Shown here: piece after piece, positions 1 through 13,800 of the stretch | How positions within the stretch are numbered: position 1 is the stretch's first letter | Layout: the number at the start of each line of letters is the position of its first letter | NCBI GenBank assembly: GCA_963971575.1 | Contig: OZ020625.1 | Location: 25,569,253-25,633,252, forward strand | Reading direction: 5' to 3' | DNA length: 64,000 nt | From: Liopterus haemorrhoidalis | Taxonomy: Eukaryota; Arthropoda; Insecta; Coleoptera; Dytiscidae | Translations under genes and position numbers: made by a program | The notes under the pieces: model-generated | Told to the model about the DNA's origin: nothing | Databases searched by the model: none | The model's input: only the letters and a program-made list of their open reading frames with translations

Positions 1-293
1 GTATTTGATGACATTATGCAGTTGATTATCACTGGTTAACAGGAATTTTGAGTCTGGGTTCTGCATATCTGATTTTTATTTTTTCCATATTATTAATTAA
101 AGAAAAAATAGTTCTACCCGAAAAAGTTTGCTTTTGTAACTATCAGAATGAAATTACGGATTTTAAGAAATGTTTTTCAGACCTTTATTGTATGTAAAAA
201 TAATACAAACTTTTGTTATGAATTTGAATCAGTTTTATTTACAAGAAAACCATTCGAAACAAAAAACTACTGTAACAGAATATATAAAAAAGT

Positions 294-662
294 TTAGAAA
301 TGATTATTGTCCGTATTTCTTCTGTGATTGTATTGACTTTCTCGTATTAGCCCCCAAATATAGTCCCCCATCATACTCTCATTGTATTCCTCCTGATAAC
401 GCCGTTCAAAGTCCATCACGTCTTGATGAAAACGTTCACCTTGTTCTTCCGAATAGGCTCCCATGTTATCTTTAAATTGGTCCAAGTACGCATGCAACAT
501 ACGCACTTTAAGGGACATTCTGCAACCCATGAGTTTAAAGTTATCAAGCATAGTTGCAATAAGCTCTTTGTAATTGTCTGCTCTGTTGTTTCCGAGAAAA
601 CCATGAACCACTGCTTTCAGACTTTCCTTAATGAGTATTGAGTATCTGTGATAATTCGTCAC
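294..662 (-). pseudogene. C-terminal piece of a transposon-like insect protein
   Basis: An open frame of about 120 residues carries FLGNNRADNYKELIATML, a GCRMSLKVRMLHAYLDQF stretch, EEQGERFHQDVMDFERRYQ and MMGDYIWGL. I recognise this as the C-terminal part of a protein family present in many copies in insect and some other invertebrate genomes. Its activity is not known to me; the high copy number suggests a mobile-element origin. Upstream parts of the same protein are not on this strand; they appear on the opposite strand at about 754-999. The piece is therefore a rearranged fragment, not a working gene. Family recognition is from memory of the motif pattern only. Confidence 0.6.
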
Positions 663-753
663 TGGCCATTATTTTCTTTATTTGTGGTCCGACAAAAATA
701 AATGTAGCAAGGATATTTAGTATAACCGCCTATGCAAGGCGGTCGGAATCTCA

Positions 754-999
754 TGCATTCCTTCTGACTGGCGTCTTTCCATAGACAGTTCTACAAAAAG
801 TTTAAAAGCTGTCCTTCTTCACAATAAATTTCCATCTCTTCCTTTGGCTCATTCCGTAATACTCAAAGAAAATTACGAAAGTGTGAAAATGGTGCTTGAG
901 AGTTTAAAGTATGATGAGTATACCTGACCAGTGATAGGGGAATTTAAGATGGTTGGATTTCTGATGGGATACATTCCCATCAGAAATCCGTTTACCTAA
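754..999 (+). pseudogene. Middle piece of the same transposon-like protein, opposite strand
   Basis: The plus frame reads SDWRLSIDSSTKSLKAVLL, then HSVILKENYESVKMVLESL, then a TGA at 925-927 where the family normally has tryptophan. It continues in frame with GEFKMVGFLMGY to a TAA at 997-999. In the family this block lies upstream of the segment found on the minus strand at 294-662. The two pieces therefore face opposite ways, which shows an inversion or two separate insertions. The stop and truncation make it a pseudogene. Confidence 0.55.
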
Positions 1000-1108
1000 T
1001 TTACACACCTCGTATGTCTCACTTCTCCCGTGTGGCTCTAAGCACAAATATTTAGCTTTTACCAACGTAATCTAAAAAACTTGATAATAATTTATATTTT
1101 TGTTGCAG

Positions 1109-1299
1109 GTCTTACTTTCACAAATGCGGATCAAAACGATTTAAATGACCTATCAGGGATTGCAACTAAATTGTCAGACAAAATACCAGGCCTAGAAAAT
1201 GTAGACCAAAGTAAACTACCAACAGTGGAAAGCGCGGAGAAAATGTTTAAAGAAAAATGTGAAAAATATGGTGGAGAAGAAGCCTACGAAAAGGCAAAT
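1109..1299 (+). CDS. DUF1397 gene, first exon in window
   Basis: Acceptor TTGCAG at 1103-1108 and donor GTAAGT from 1300. It starts in phase 1 and ends in phase 0. It encodes the mature N-terminus (LTFTNADQNDLNDL) and KEKCEKYGGEEAYEKAN, with the first cysteine. The upstream partner exon, with one leftover base, must lie left of the window. Confidence 0.88.
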
Positions 1300-4200
1300 G
1301 TAAGTAAATATAGCTTTCATATTGAGAATAAACATTACCTATAGAGGCGCTGTTGTCGCTTACAAAATGGCGATTGGAATAGGATATTTTTGACATTTGC
1401 CATTTGATACACAACAATTCACATTGCAGTTAATTTTCTGTTGCGATTTTAAAGATATTTTATTAAAGTTTTATTCACTTTAACACATACAAACAATGCA
1501 ATTAAATGAGCCACATCCAACAAAATCCTATTCAATTAAGTTCCAAAATATTCCGCTAGGCGTCACTTCAGTTATTGTCAGTTCTCAATACAGGTGTTAT
1601 CGCTTCAATAGGGGATACGTATAAAATTTATATTTTCTTAAAACTACATTTTTAGGGTTTTGTAGGTATGACCAAATAACCCTTATACCGTCATTTTGTC
1701 GTCTGTCTGTCTGTCTGTCTTTTCAGTAAAAATTGTAGCCAAACGGCTAAACCTAGAGAGTTGAAATTTGGCATGCTTATACAACTCTTTGACCCGCACA
1801 TAGGAAAAATACTAACACATCTAAAAAACATATACCTAAAAATATAAACAAATAGGTGCTCAATGAAAAAAAAAATTTTTCTTTTAAATTCTGAGTATGG
1901 TATCAAATGAAAGCCCTTAGTACGTGGATTAACGATCAAAATTTTATTTTTGCAAAATAAATTATTTTGACGCGATTTTTGCTAAAATTGTGCAAAAAAA
2001 TTTTTATCCCACACCCTGTAGCCCAGATGGTTTAAACTAAAAATTTGAAAAATTCACATGTACATTGGTGTGAACCGGAATAGTGCAACAGGAATTTTTG
2101 ATCAGATTATGTTTTCGGAAAATAACGCATTTTTTGTGTTTTTTTGTTGACGATGTACAAAAGTTATAGTTATTTAACACACTATACTAGAAGACGTATC
2201 CTGATCTAATGGTTAGCTTGCTCGCTTGCTACGCAGCAAAATAGGGTTCGCTCCCGGGCAGAGGAGACAATTTTATTTTTTGTTTTTTTTCATTTTTATT
2301 TTGTTTAAATTATTTTGTCAAAATTCTAATTATATTTTAGCAAATGTTACATTTAATTTTTAAGAGCGTAAATTTAATAACCAGTTGGAATTATATTTTC
2401 ATTCTATGTGTCATGTATTCGAAACCAGAGGGGCAGAGCATATGACTTAAAACTACCAATAAAAGCCATAGTCGCAATTTTCAAAATCTTAATGAACCTT
2501 GTTACATAAAAAATAATAATGCATATATTTAGAAACCTAAATAATGGTATTAAGTATTCGAATTAAAATTAACACAAAAATATTTTAACATAAAATTTGT
2601 TTTTAAAGCTCTTAGTTTAACAGACGATAAATTATTTTAAAAATATCGTTCATTTTGCCGTGATTACTACGAAGCAAAATCTATCCTACACACTCAGCAT
2701 GCCGCCTTCCAGGGACGTAGCCAGGATTTCAGCTTGGGGGAGGGGGGGCAAAAATAACAAAATATTCTAAATTGGTCGGTACGAACTTAATTACATGGCT
2801 TGGGTAGAAAGTAACAGCGTTCTAGGTCAGGGGTCGGCAACCTTTCAGTGACAAAGAGCCAAATCTATATTGAAAAAAAAAAAACACAATAACATGGAAG
2901 CTCTTCTAAAAAATATATGCTATATTTATAAAAAAAAACGTAAAAATTGTTTATTTGTTTTAAAATAATCAAGTATTACAATAAATTAATATTTACTTAA
3001 GTTTACAAGTATTTAACAAGTATTACATTTAGTTTGTGGTACCTATTGTAGATGCCAGTATATTACAATATTGTCAACTGACAATAACTGAAGCGCCTCT
3101 AGTGAGATTTTGAGAAACTGACGGTTGTAGGTAGTCGAGTTTGTGACAAGCATGGGAATATGTTCTTAGAAGTGGAAAGACAGTTAAAGACCATTTTAGA
3201 GTGTGTTCCCGTGTGTTTCAATAAATATCACATGAATTTACCATTGAACCTGTCAAAAATATCCTACCAAAGCCATGATGTGAATGCAGTAGCGCCTCTA
3301 TCGGTAGTGTCAGATGCCAATAATAATTTTTTTCATGAGACGATTGCTCCTGTATAGTGTTCTATAAGACTTCAATAGTTGGTGAATATTCAGTAATCTT
3401 TAACTTAAGGCAGCGCTCTAGTTTCAGTAAGATTACTTCTTAACTGACTCTTTATTAATTTCATATGTGAAAAGATTTGCTTACAGTAATATGTGGATCC
3501 GAAAATTGTCACTAGCCCAAAAGCATATTTTTTTAAAAGATTGAACGATTCTGTTAGACGGCTCCAAGCTTCGAAAAGAACTTTATCTACATTTTGAAGA
3601 TTGCGAATTTCGGTCCACTTATGCTGGGAAGATAAAATTCACTTTTTTCTTTCTAAATTTTCCAGTTCAGAATTAAGTTTTAAGAATATATAATTCCATA
3701 AACCTTTGAATTTCAAATCCACTAATTGAAGGTGATAAATGTAATTGCTACATATTTACTTCAATTGATTTTGTCAAAAAAGCTAGTGCAGCTTTATATT
3801 TTCTAAACTCTTTAAATCTATCTCGAAAAGCTTCTTTCATGTTAACAATAGTTTGTGCAAAAAAAAATGCATTAATAACATGTTTTTGTAAATTAATAAA
3901 ATGTAAAAATGTTTTTGCACGTAAATCATTCACAAATACATATAACTTTTTTTCGAAACAAATAACTTCTTCTAAAAGGGAATATGCAGTAGCTCGGGGA
4001 ATTACCGGGCGTGAATTGCACCGTAAAACATCCTGAAAAATACAAAATCTGTATAGTACAAGCAGAAAGTTGAAAATTAAAAAATATATTATACTAAAAT
4101 AAAAACCAGCCAATTTTCAAAGAGCCACAAAATATTGTAAAAGAGCCGTATGAGGCTCCGGAGCCAGGTTGCCGACCCCTGTTCTAGTTGTTTTGTAGTG

Positions 4201-7200
4201 TATTAAATAATAAAAGTCCGGTAAATTTATAAATTTTCTATAAACTGCTAACAACCTAAATTATATTTTATAGAAGGCAAGCTAACCAGGATTTAACTAT
4301 CCTGGGGGGGGGGGCAAATGCCCCCTTTGCCCCCCTGGCTACGTCCCTGCCGCCTTCACTTATTATATATATGCGAACCCTGCAGTGTGTGAAAATTCTC
4401 ACTTAACATCAATTTTTAGATATTTATGGAAACCTCAAATCTGTGAAAATTTACTTCTCATATATATTTTTTTGATTTCAGGCAGCGAAGGACAAGTTCA
4501 TGGACTGTTTGAAAGCTCAAGTGAACATAACTACGCTTCAGGAAGAAATGGAAAACGCAAAACCAACAGGTACCTACTCCCTACTGATAAACACAATACA
4601 TGCGGCTACATTATTGATCTGTTTATATCACGCAAACTCTTATCAAAATTAATTATTTTATACGACCAATATGAAAAAATATATAACAAAACGTTTTTAG
4701 ATTGTGAAATGACCTAAATTTTATTATAGGGAAATAAATTTATGATTGTAGCGCCGCGGTGGTCAATTTTGAAGACAGACGGACGGACAGACAGACCGAC
4801 AGACATCATGCTAAAATTAGTCAAAACGTTATGTAGGGACCTCAATTCGTGGAGATCCATCGAAATCTCGAAATGTCAAAATCGGTATGATCACAATTAG
4901 AGATGGGAATTTCGGCTCAATTTGCGGCACCGGATCAGTGGAGGTCGTTCAGTTTGTTGAGCCGGTTCATTGATCCGGTTAAGTAAACATGTTTCCGAGA
5001 CACAGGTCGGTCGTTCGTTCGTAGGTAGAACGTCGCTTAGAGCCGGCTCTTGCATTATATGAACTGGAAACATGTTTCCGAGACACAGGTCGGTCGATCG
5101 TTCGTAGGTAGAATGTCGCTTAGAGCCGGTTCTTGCAATATATGAACTGTAAACATGATCCCAAGACACAGGTCGGTCGCTCGTTCGTTCGTAGGTAGAA
5201 CATCGCTTAGAGCCGGCTCTTACTTAGAGCCGGTTCTTGCAATATATGAACTGTAAACATGATCCCGAGACACAGGTCGGTCGGTCGTTCGTTCGTAGGT
5301 AGAACGTCGCTTAGAGCCGGCTCTTGCTTAGAGCCGGTTCTTGCAATATATGAACTGTAAACATGATCCCGAGACACAGGTCGGTCGGTCGTTCGTTCGT
5401 AGGTAGAACGTCGCTTAGAGCCGGCTCTTGCTTAGAGCCGGTTCTTGCAATATATGAACTGTAAACATGATCCCGAGAGAGGTCGGTCAGTTGTTGGTCG
5501 CTGGGTCGTTCGTTCGTAGGTAGAACGTCGCTTAGCCCCGGCTCTTATCTAACATTTTTGAAACAAACAATTCACTTTATGTAGCTACTGTATTTTAAAC
5601 CAGATGTGTTAAGTTTATGGCGATGTTTATTGCCCTGATAAATCGGACATCTGGGATTTGGGCAATATTTTTAATATATTTATTTAGTATGGTTGTAAGA
5701 AAATACAGACTAAGCCTATTAGTTTCAAATAAACTGCCCTACAAATTGATGACAAAATACACTTTATGATAATACATTACAAGCCGAGTTTTCGCGAAGT
5801 TCAACATGACATCGATCCAGATCCGGATCACTCCGGTCACTGCTCACAATCGCCCGACCAATCGTATCCTTGAAACTTGAAACTATACAGTGAGCCGTGA
5901 GTCGGCTCATTTCAATTTAGTGAACCGCGTCTCTTCGGTCAGTGTACTGAGCTGCTCAGTGAGCCGGTTCGTTCATGAACGACCCATCTCTAATCACAAT
6001 ACCTCCCTTTATATATGTTGGTAGTCGGTAAAAAAGGTTCGAATAACAAGAATAACTGCACAATCTGAAAGTATTCTTTGAACAATAATACAATAGTACA
6101 ATCTGAATCTGAAAGTATTCGTCTTTGACTTTCTTGCACAGTGTGAACAGTGGTAACGTGACAAAAAACGTTAGACACAGAGTTAACACTGCACAGTTAT
6201 GCCGAACGCAGCTATTGTTGCTGATAATTTCAAGAAATTGCTTTAAATATGAACGAAAAACATGGATTTCGTTTCACCGGAGCGCACAAATATCATTATA
6301 ACTTTTAAACTACTGACCTGATTTTATTAAAACACAATCTAAAACCAGATCAGATGATGTAGGTACAGATGCATTTTATGGTGTATAAATTAAAAAATAA
6401 TATTTTTTTAGGTGATCTGGATATCGTTTTTGGAAAATATTGTAAGAAAACGCCTATCGTAATGGATTGTATGAAGGAATTTACAACAGCTTTAGATCCG
6501 TGTTTGGAGGAAAAAGAGAAAGAAAACAAAAAAATGGTCCTCAACATTACAGAATCTTTGGCTAATTTCTTGTGTTATAAAGATGGAGACCGTATTGCCA
6601 GTAAGTACACTTTAAAAAAGTTAAAAGAAATCGTAGACTATTCTTATGAATGATTTATTTATTTTTTTATTTATTTATAACAAATTTTGGCCACACAACA
6701 GGTAAAAACCCAATAATACTGTGGCACTAGAAACAAATTACAAGTGAAAGAAGCCAACAGGCTATGAAATCCGGAACAATCATACAATTCGACGTAACAG
6801 TATTTGTTACCTCAAGGATCTGTCTTAGGACCACTGTTGTTTCTTATTTACATCAGCGATCTTGGTTATATCCTAAAATCTCCACACTGCTTCTACGCCG
6901 ACGACGTAAAGATATTCCATAACCCTGTTTCTCAGTATGATGAACTTCAAAAGGACATTAGTAATCTGTTTGAATGGTCATCGACCTGGCTTATACCAGT
7001 TAATATAAATAAAACTAGTGTTCTTCATCTAGGCATAAACAATCCTAGGTTGCAGTACTACCTTAACGGTATTACTATCCAACAAGTTACTGAACAGGTT
7101 GATTTGGGATTGACAATATGCACAAACCTCAGTTGGTCTACACATGTGATCAAGTGTGTTAAGAAAGCAAATAGTGTGTTGTACCTTATCTCTAGAGCAT

Positions 7201-7771
7201 TTGCTAGGCCGTCTCCTGTATTAGTACGCAAAATTTTCACAACATATATTCGCTCACATCTAGAATTCGCCGTTTCTGTTTGGTCACCAAGTCTTAGAAA
7301 AGATATTGACATTATGGAAAGAGTCCAGAGACGTGCTACGGGCTTACCATTTGGTTTCAACAGACTTCCCTATGATGAGAGACTTCGAAGACTTAATTTG
7401 CCCAAACTGGAAAACCGAAGTCGTGGTGATCTTATAACTACCTACCATGTACTCCATCGGAATTTTGATGCTGATATTACTGATTTGTTTGTACTTAATG
7501 TAGACTCTCGTTTACGTGGATATTCGTTAAAGTTATGTCACGAAATATTCCGTAAGAACGTTCGGGCCAAGTTTCTTTCTAACCAAGTGTTTAATGACTG
7601 GAATAATCTACCTGAAAGTGTAGTGTCTGCCCCTAGTGTGAACAATTTTAAAAATAGACTGGACCTTTACAATCAGTTGCTACTATCCCCATAAACTGAA
7701 ATTTTCTGTTTTTGTACACTTTTTAGGGTTTTGTAGGTATGACCAAAAAACCCTTATACCGTCATTTTGTC

Positions 7772-7837
<66 letters not shown>

Positions 7838-10800
7838 TCGGTAAAAATTGTAGCCAAACGGCTAAACCTAGAGAGTTGAAATTTGGCATGCTTATACAAC
7901 TCTTTGACCCGCACATAGGAAAAATACTAAAACATCTAAAAAACATATCCCCCTAAAAATATAAACAAAACTGTGCTCATCAAAAAAAAAAATATTTTTT
8001 TAAAATTCTGAGTAGGGTATCAAATGAAAGCCCTTAGTACGTGGATTAACGATCAAAATTTTATTTTTGCAAAATAAATTATTTTGATGCGATTTTTGCC
8101 AAAATTGTGCAAAAAAAATGTTGTCCCACACCCTTTAGCCCAGATGGTTTAAACTAAAAATCTGAAAAAATTCTAAGTAATGTACATTGGTGTGAACCGG
8201 AATAGTACAACAGGAATTTTTGATCAAATTATGTTTTCGGAAAATAACGCATTTTTTGTGTTTTTAACTAAAATATGTTAAATATTTTATTCGCTATGTA
8301 ACACTCCAGATAAGAAACTCTGGTAGCTCAGATGGTTTCGTAATGCACTTTGTAATTTGCAGTGCGAACGTTGCAGAGTTCGAATCCTGTTAATTTTATT
8401 TTTTTCTGTTTTTTTTTTGCATTTCTATTTTGTTTAAATTATTTTGTCAAAATTCTAGTTATATTTTGGTAAATGTTGCATTTATTTTTTAAAAGCGTAA
8501 ATTTAATAACCAGTGGGAAGTGTTGAAATTATAATTTAATTCTGTTTGACGAAATCAGAGGGCGGGACTTATGATATAAGCAACCAATGGAAGCCATAGG
8601 CGCAATTTTAAAAATCTTACTGAACGTTGCTGTATAAATAAAATACTGTACATATTTAGAAACTTAAATAATGGTATTAGGCATTCGAATTAAAATTCAT
8701 AAAAAAATATTTTGACATAAAATTTGTTTTGGCATCCCAAATAATCATCATTCAGTTACTAAATACCTGCAAAACCCAGAAATGTGTGACGATTCACACT
8801 TCACATAAATTTTTATATTTGTTATTGTTTGACTTTAGTGGTTTATCAAAGTGTTTTGTTTCTTTCAACTTTCCTGTATCACAACAATATGAAATATTGT
8901 AATTTTTCTATAAAAACTTTACAAGCCATTGGCTTCAGTTCTTTTTAAATAAATAATAATAATAATAGTAATAATAATTTCAAATACTTTGATCGGTATT
9001 TGGTATTTGAAATATTTTTACTGAGTATTTGGCATAGCTCTGAGCGGAACTAACCAGAATTTGCACAATGCTAGGTGGTCATGAGCTCTCTTTAAAGTTT
9101 GAAATGGGCTTTTATTAAACAAAATGATCAAAAGTTACGTGAGACTTACCCGTAAAAGTTACTAGAATTCAAAATCTAGTTCCGCTTAAACCAAAGAAAC
9201 AGGCTATAGGGTTCTATATACATAAAATTTGTTTGATTATTGTAAAATTTATAATTGTTTGTTTTTAGTGTTTATCGCAGAAGGAGGATTGGAATGTATA
9301 ACGGAGAAGCAAGAAGCTGTACAGGCTTGTGCTAACAAAACTTTTGGATCTAAAATCCCTACGGATGTACCTGATGTTTCTGATTTACCACTGTTCGTAA
9401 TCAAAGAAGAACAATGCGAGTAAGTATTATTGGCTTTGGAACATTTAACAAAACTAGATACACCCTCCTTCCGAAAATATGGTATACATTTTAATTATTT
9501 TCTTGTCTGAAAATATTATATACATTTACAAATTTAATTAATTATACTCTATCTCCGAAAGACTGATAGTAATAAAAAAAATTATTTGTAAAAAGGTTAT
9601 TGTATTATCACACAGAAGCGGTAAAACAAAAGCGACAAAACATGAATAGTTCGAAACGAAATATTGTTAAAAACAACCGAGGGTGTCGTACATAGTATAT
9701 GGGAATACGAACTAGGGTTAAACACATTAGGCCATAAAAATTTGACCATAAAATTTTGAGGAAAAATATGGTCACAAGGGTGTGTTTAATGCTATGATAA
9801 ATATAGTCACAGGCGTGCGTTTAATAAAATGATAAATAGTAATATAGAAATACACAAAACCAATTTAAACGTGTTTAAAATGTGCACGCCACTGGTAACT
9901 GCCTGACTAAATGATTACTATCAGTCTTTCAGAGATAGAGTATAGAATGATTTTATTTATGAAATAGTTACAAATATCTAGTAAAACAAAGAATAATACA
10001 AAAAGTTTTAATTCAACAAGGACGTGGCTGTCTCCACAGCTTGTACGGATCATTGATAATGTTGTTTGTAATCGTCCCTTGCGATGAAGTTTTGCCTTAT
10101 TTATGTGCGGAATCTTATAGGAATTCCCTCCTTTTCCTAACATGGTTGGTTCTAGACAAGTTTGCAATGTTAGAAAAGTATTGTCAAGGGTTTGTATGTT
10201 TAATGCATTAAATGCATTTTGTACGCATTCAATCAGTTCATCGGTTGTATTCGGTGAAGCTGTATGTTGTAAGTAAAGTTTCCAATCCGGATATCCGAAT
10301 ATCCGGATTATCCGACCAATTTAGACCATTCGATAATCCGGATAATTTTCATTCAATATCCGATAATCTGGATATTTTTTCCGGTACAATGACGCGGAGG
10401 AAATAGTTGAAGAAATCGTAAGTGAAAGTGTGTTTAAAAGTTAAAACGCTGCAATTTCTCTACAGCAACAACTGGAATTTTTTCAATTACCCATGTTGAA
10501 GAGCAGAGCAACGTTATTACTACATTGTTGAAAAAAGATTTCATGATTTTAACAAACATAAAAACAAGGACAGATAATTTAAATATATTATTTAATGCAT
10601 TTCTTACAATAAAACCAACATCTACTGCAACAGAGCGCGTTTTTTCAATTGCAGGCCTGACTAGGACAAAAATTAGAACTCGCTTGAATTTAGAAACTTT
10701 CAATGCAATTATTTTTTTTAAAAAACGAATTTTTAAAAATGAAATCAATTGAGTTACAGCTGTTCCAAACGGTTAAGCGGTACTAAATGGGAATTTAGTT

Positions 10801-13800
10801 CTTTTAGGTTGTCACGAGAAGGGACCTTGCTTGGGTTATTTCATTTTTAACGTTGGGATGTCAAAATTTAAAATTCCAACAATGAAACCATGGAAACGAA
10901 TGACATATGTCAAAATTAAATATTTTTTTTAGATATTTTAATGACAAAAAAATAAATAAATGGGAAATTTGTATTAAGAATGACACAAAAAATCAAAATA
11001 TAAAGAAAATGACATTTTAAAATGATATTAACCTTAACCAAAAATGTTTATTGTAAGTATGATTTACAAAGCTTAAACAAAACGGTCGAAAAGCACGATT
11101 TAAACGATGAAAGTAACTAGATTGCAAAATCTAGTTCCGCTTAACCATTTGGAACAGACTGTATATAATTTTTTTAAAATTATTTTGTGAATTATAAATG
11201 TATATAATTAAAATACTTAAATAAAATAAAATAAATGAGTTATAAAACACCTTGAATATTGGATTCAATCTATTATCTTTAATTTCTTATTTGTTATCCG
11301 AATATATCCGAATATTTTGAATTTTCTGTATTCGATATTCGGATTTCATTAATGTCGGATAATTGGAAACCTTAGTTGTAAGGATTGTATAGAATTGAAA
11401 AACTTAGATCCAATACATTAAAATCTGGACTATTTGGCGGTTGTGATTTAAGTCGATTTGGTATTTCTTCCTTGTAATTCAACACAATTTTGATCAAATT
11501 TCGCCATTTTGTTAGAATAGCGGGTGTCACTTTAATTTGTCTAAAATACGCGTTTTTAGGGTTTTGTAGGTATGACCAAAAAACCCTTATACCATAATTT
11601 TGTCGTCTGTCTGTCTGTTCGGTAAAAATTGTAGCCAAACGGCTAAACCTAGAGAGTTGAAATTTGGCATGCTTATACAACTCTTTGACCCGCACATAGG
11701 AAAAATACTAAAACATCTAAAAAACATATCCCCCTAAAAATATGGACAAATATGTGCTCATAGAAAAAAAATATATTTTTTTATAATTCTGAGTAGGGTA
11801 TCAAATAAAAGCCCTTGGTACGTGGATTAACGATTAAATTTTTATTTTTACAAAATAAATTATTTTGAAGCGATTTTTGCCAAAATTGTGCAAAAAAATT
11901 TTTATCCCACACCCTGTAGCCCAAATGTTTTAAACTAAAAATCTGAAAAAATTCTAAGTAATGTACATTGGTGTGAACCGGAATAGTACAACAGGAATTT
12001 TTGATCAGATTATGTTTTTGGAAAAAAACGCATTTTTTGTGATTTTTTGGCTAATAATGTACACAAGTTATAGCTTTGTAACACGCTACACTGGAACGTG
12101 TATGCTGGTGTAGTGGTTTTGACGCTGGCTTTTCACCCAAGTAACTCGATCCGAAAGGGATCGAACCCTGCGAGAAGAGACAATATTATTTTTGTTTTTT
12201 TTTAAATTTTTATATTGTTTAAATTATTTTTTCAAAATTCTAGTTATATTTTGGCAAATGTTCCATTTAATTTAAAAAAAAAAAAACACTGGTAAATTTA
12301 ATAACTAGTGGAAATTGTTTAAATTATAATTTAATTCTGTTTCAATGTACACGAAATCAGAAGGGCGGCACTTATAACAACCAATGGAAGCCATAGGCGC
12401 AATTTTTAAAATTCTTAATGAACCTTGCTATATAAAAAAAATATACTGCACATATTTAGGAACCTAAATAATGGTATTAGGCGTTCATATTAAAATTAAC
12501 AAAAAAAATATTTTAATATAAAATTTGTTTTGGCATCCCAAATAATCATCATTCACTTACTAAATACCTGCAAAACCCTGAAATGTGTGAAAATTCACAC
12601 TTCACATCAATTTTTTGACTATTTTGATTACTATTTGCACGACATTTGTTAATTAGTGCCTAGCAACCACTTATTTAGAAATAAAAATACAAAAATATCA
12701 AGATAATATTATTATATAATCCGTCTCAATTTGTAATACGAAACTAGATCTGGTTACTTAGGTGACTGTTGTGGTGTAAACAGACTTTGGCGTATCCGTG
12801 TGAACCAATACTATAATAATATTATAAATGTATTGTCAATATACCACATAAAAAATGAACTTTACCTGTTAGTTACGTATTACAAAATGAGACAGATAAT
12901 ACTTTCGTTAATCCCACATTTTTTTTAAAGTAATGTATACCATATTTTCGGACGGAGCCTCCTTTCTTTAGTCTTTTTATCCAATGGAAACATCAAATTA
13001 TTAAGTTAGCAGTGAGAAGTAACAAAAGACAACAGGTGCTTTAGTATTATTGCCGTCAGAAATGCTATTTGTGGACAAGCCCGATAGTACAAATGCTCTT
13101 ATATATTTATTTTTGTGAAATACATCTGCCATAAAATAGTTCTATGGTCTATTTCAAATTAAAAAAAAGTAGATAGCGCTGCGAACCGAGTACGATTTAC
13201 ACTGGATAAATACAGTATAGCGGAAAATTTAAAATAAATTACAACTACGGCATGGGCCTAGTAACTGAGTTAGCAAGGGATTTTTTTTTTTTTTAATTTA
13301 AAAAAGGTTAATACGATATTAAAATAAACAAGGCAGATAATACACTTACGTTATTTTTACGACATAAATTCAGTTTAATGGGAAATGTGAAAAAGTTGAA
13401 AACATATTAATTTTAAAAATGATGTACTATATATAAAAAGAGAGATTTGGCTAAAAGAGTTTAATTAAAGCAATAAAACAAACAATATATTCAGAGCTAA
13501 AGTTTCTCTGAATATATATAAAATATTTTCTATTTAAATATTTATTGTAAATAAAAATTAAAAAAATATGTATATATGAAGGTCTAAAAATTATATCAAT
13601 AACTTCTTCTTTGGGCACAATCAGCTGGGCTGTCTTTTGGCCTCACATTAGTCCTCTGTCTTGATCTGTTAATTGTCAAGTGTCAAAAAATATTTATATG
13701 TCAGATAACCTAAAAAATATATAACTGCGTAAAAACAAATTACATGGAGAATTTTCTCCATAAAATCTACGCCGAGAATATAAATAAAAGTCTAAATTTG

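Larger units (their letters stand above)
2710..4349. mobile_element. hAT-type MITE with 8-bp target duplication
   Basis: Inverted ends CAGGGACGTAGCCAGG / CCTGGCTACGTCCCTG are flanked by a perfect 8-bp duplication, CCGCCTTC, at 2702-2709 and 4350-4357. The family A copy at 36615-37888 shows the empty site (GCATGCCGCCTTCACTT, about 37818). Apart from a nested element (2828-4181) it has under 300 bp of its own sequence, including G-rich runs, and no coding capacity. Confidence 0.9.
1654..4417 (+). mobile_element. Family A (HINE-like) copy A1, interrupted by hAT elements
   Basis: Starts AGGGTTTTGTAGGTAT, then a short GTCT run at about 1702, the conserved body, a tRNA-like module at 2193-2266, and ends with the partner repeat, the hairpin GTGTGAAAATTCTCAC and CATCAATTTTT. 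It lies wholly inside the first intron of the window. The body is split at 2710-4349 by a hAT MITE. Confidence 0.85.
4773..6030 (-). mobile_element. Family B copy B1, 3'-truncated, with a hAT insert
   Basis: On the minus strand this is the 5' end of family B: the ACCGAC(T)ACCAACATATA terminus near 6030, GATCATACCGATTTTGA, the GTCT/GTCC repeat near 4775-4805, then a break. A hAT element at 4898-5992 splits it. It lies in the second intron of the host gene. Confidence 0.8.
10266..11382. mobile_element. hAT element with 8-bp target duplication
   Basis: Element 10274-11374 has ends TAAAGTTTCCAATC / GATAATTGGAAACCTTA and a perfect 8-bp duplication GTTGTAAG (10266-10273, 11375-11382). Near both ends it is rich in ATCCGGATATCCGAA motifs. 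It contains a hAT C-terminal coding remnant and a MITE C insertion. Confidence 0.85.
9463..12963 (-). mobile_element. Plant-like mariner (PLE-type) element, heavily interrupted
   Basis: The left end CCCTCCTTCCGAAAATATGG and right end CATATTTTCGGACGGAG are inverted repeats of the CTCCxTCCG type known from Stowaway/Osmar-like mariners. Transposase pieces on the minus strand lie between them. Three insertions break it: a MITE (9545-9943), a hAT (10274-11374) and family A copy A3. Confidence 0.6.

Noticed and set aside
1081..1108. Extending the first host exon upstream to the TTG at 1081
   Set aside because: The sequence is a typical polypyrimidine tract with a CAG acceptor at 1106-1108, so it is intron.
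8317..8390. A functional tRNA gene in copy A2
   Set aside because: A and B boxes are good, but stems are incomplete and the loop between GCACT and AGTGC is too long; it sits in a repeat with variable relatives.
9281..9419. Alternative acceptor at 9280 for the fourth host exon
   Set aside because: It would lose MFIA from the conserved MFIAEGG block; the upstream AG at 9268 fits the family and phase.
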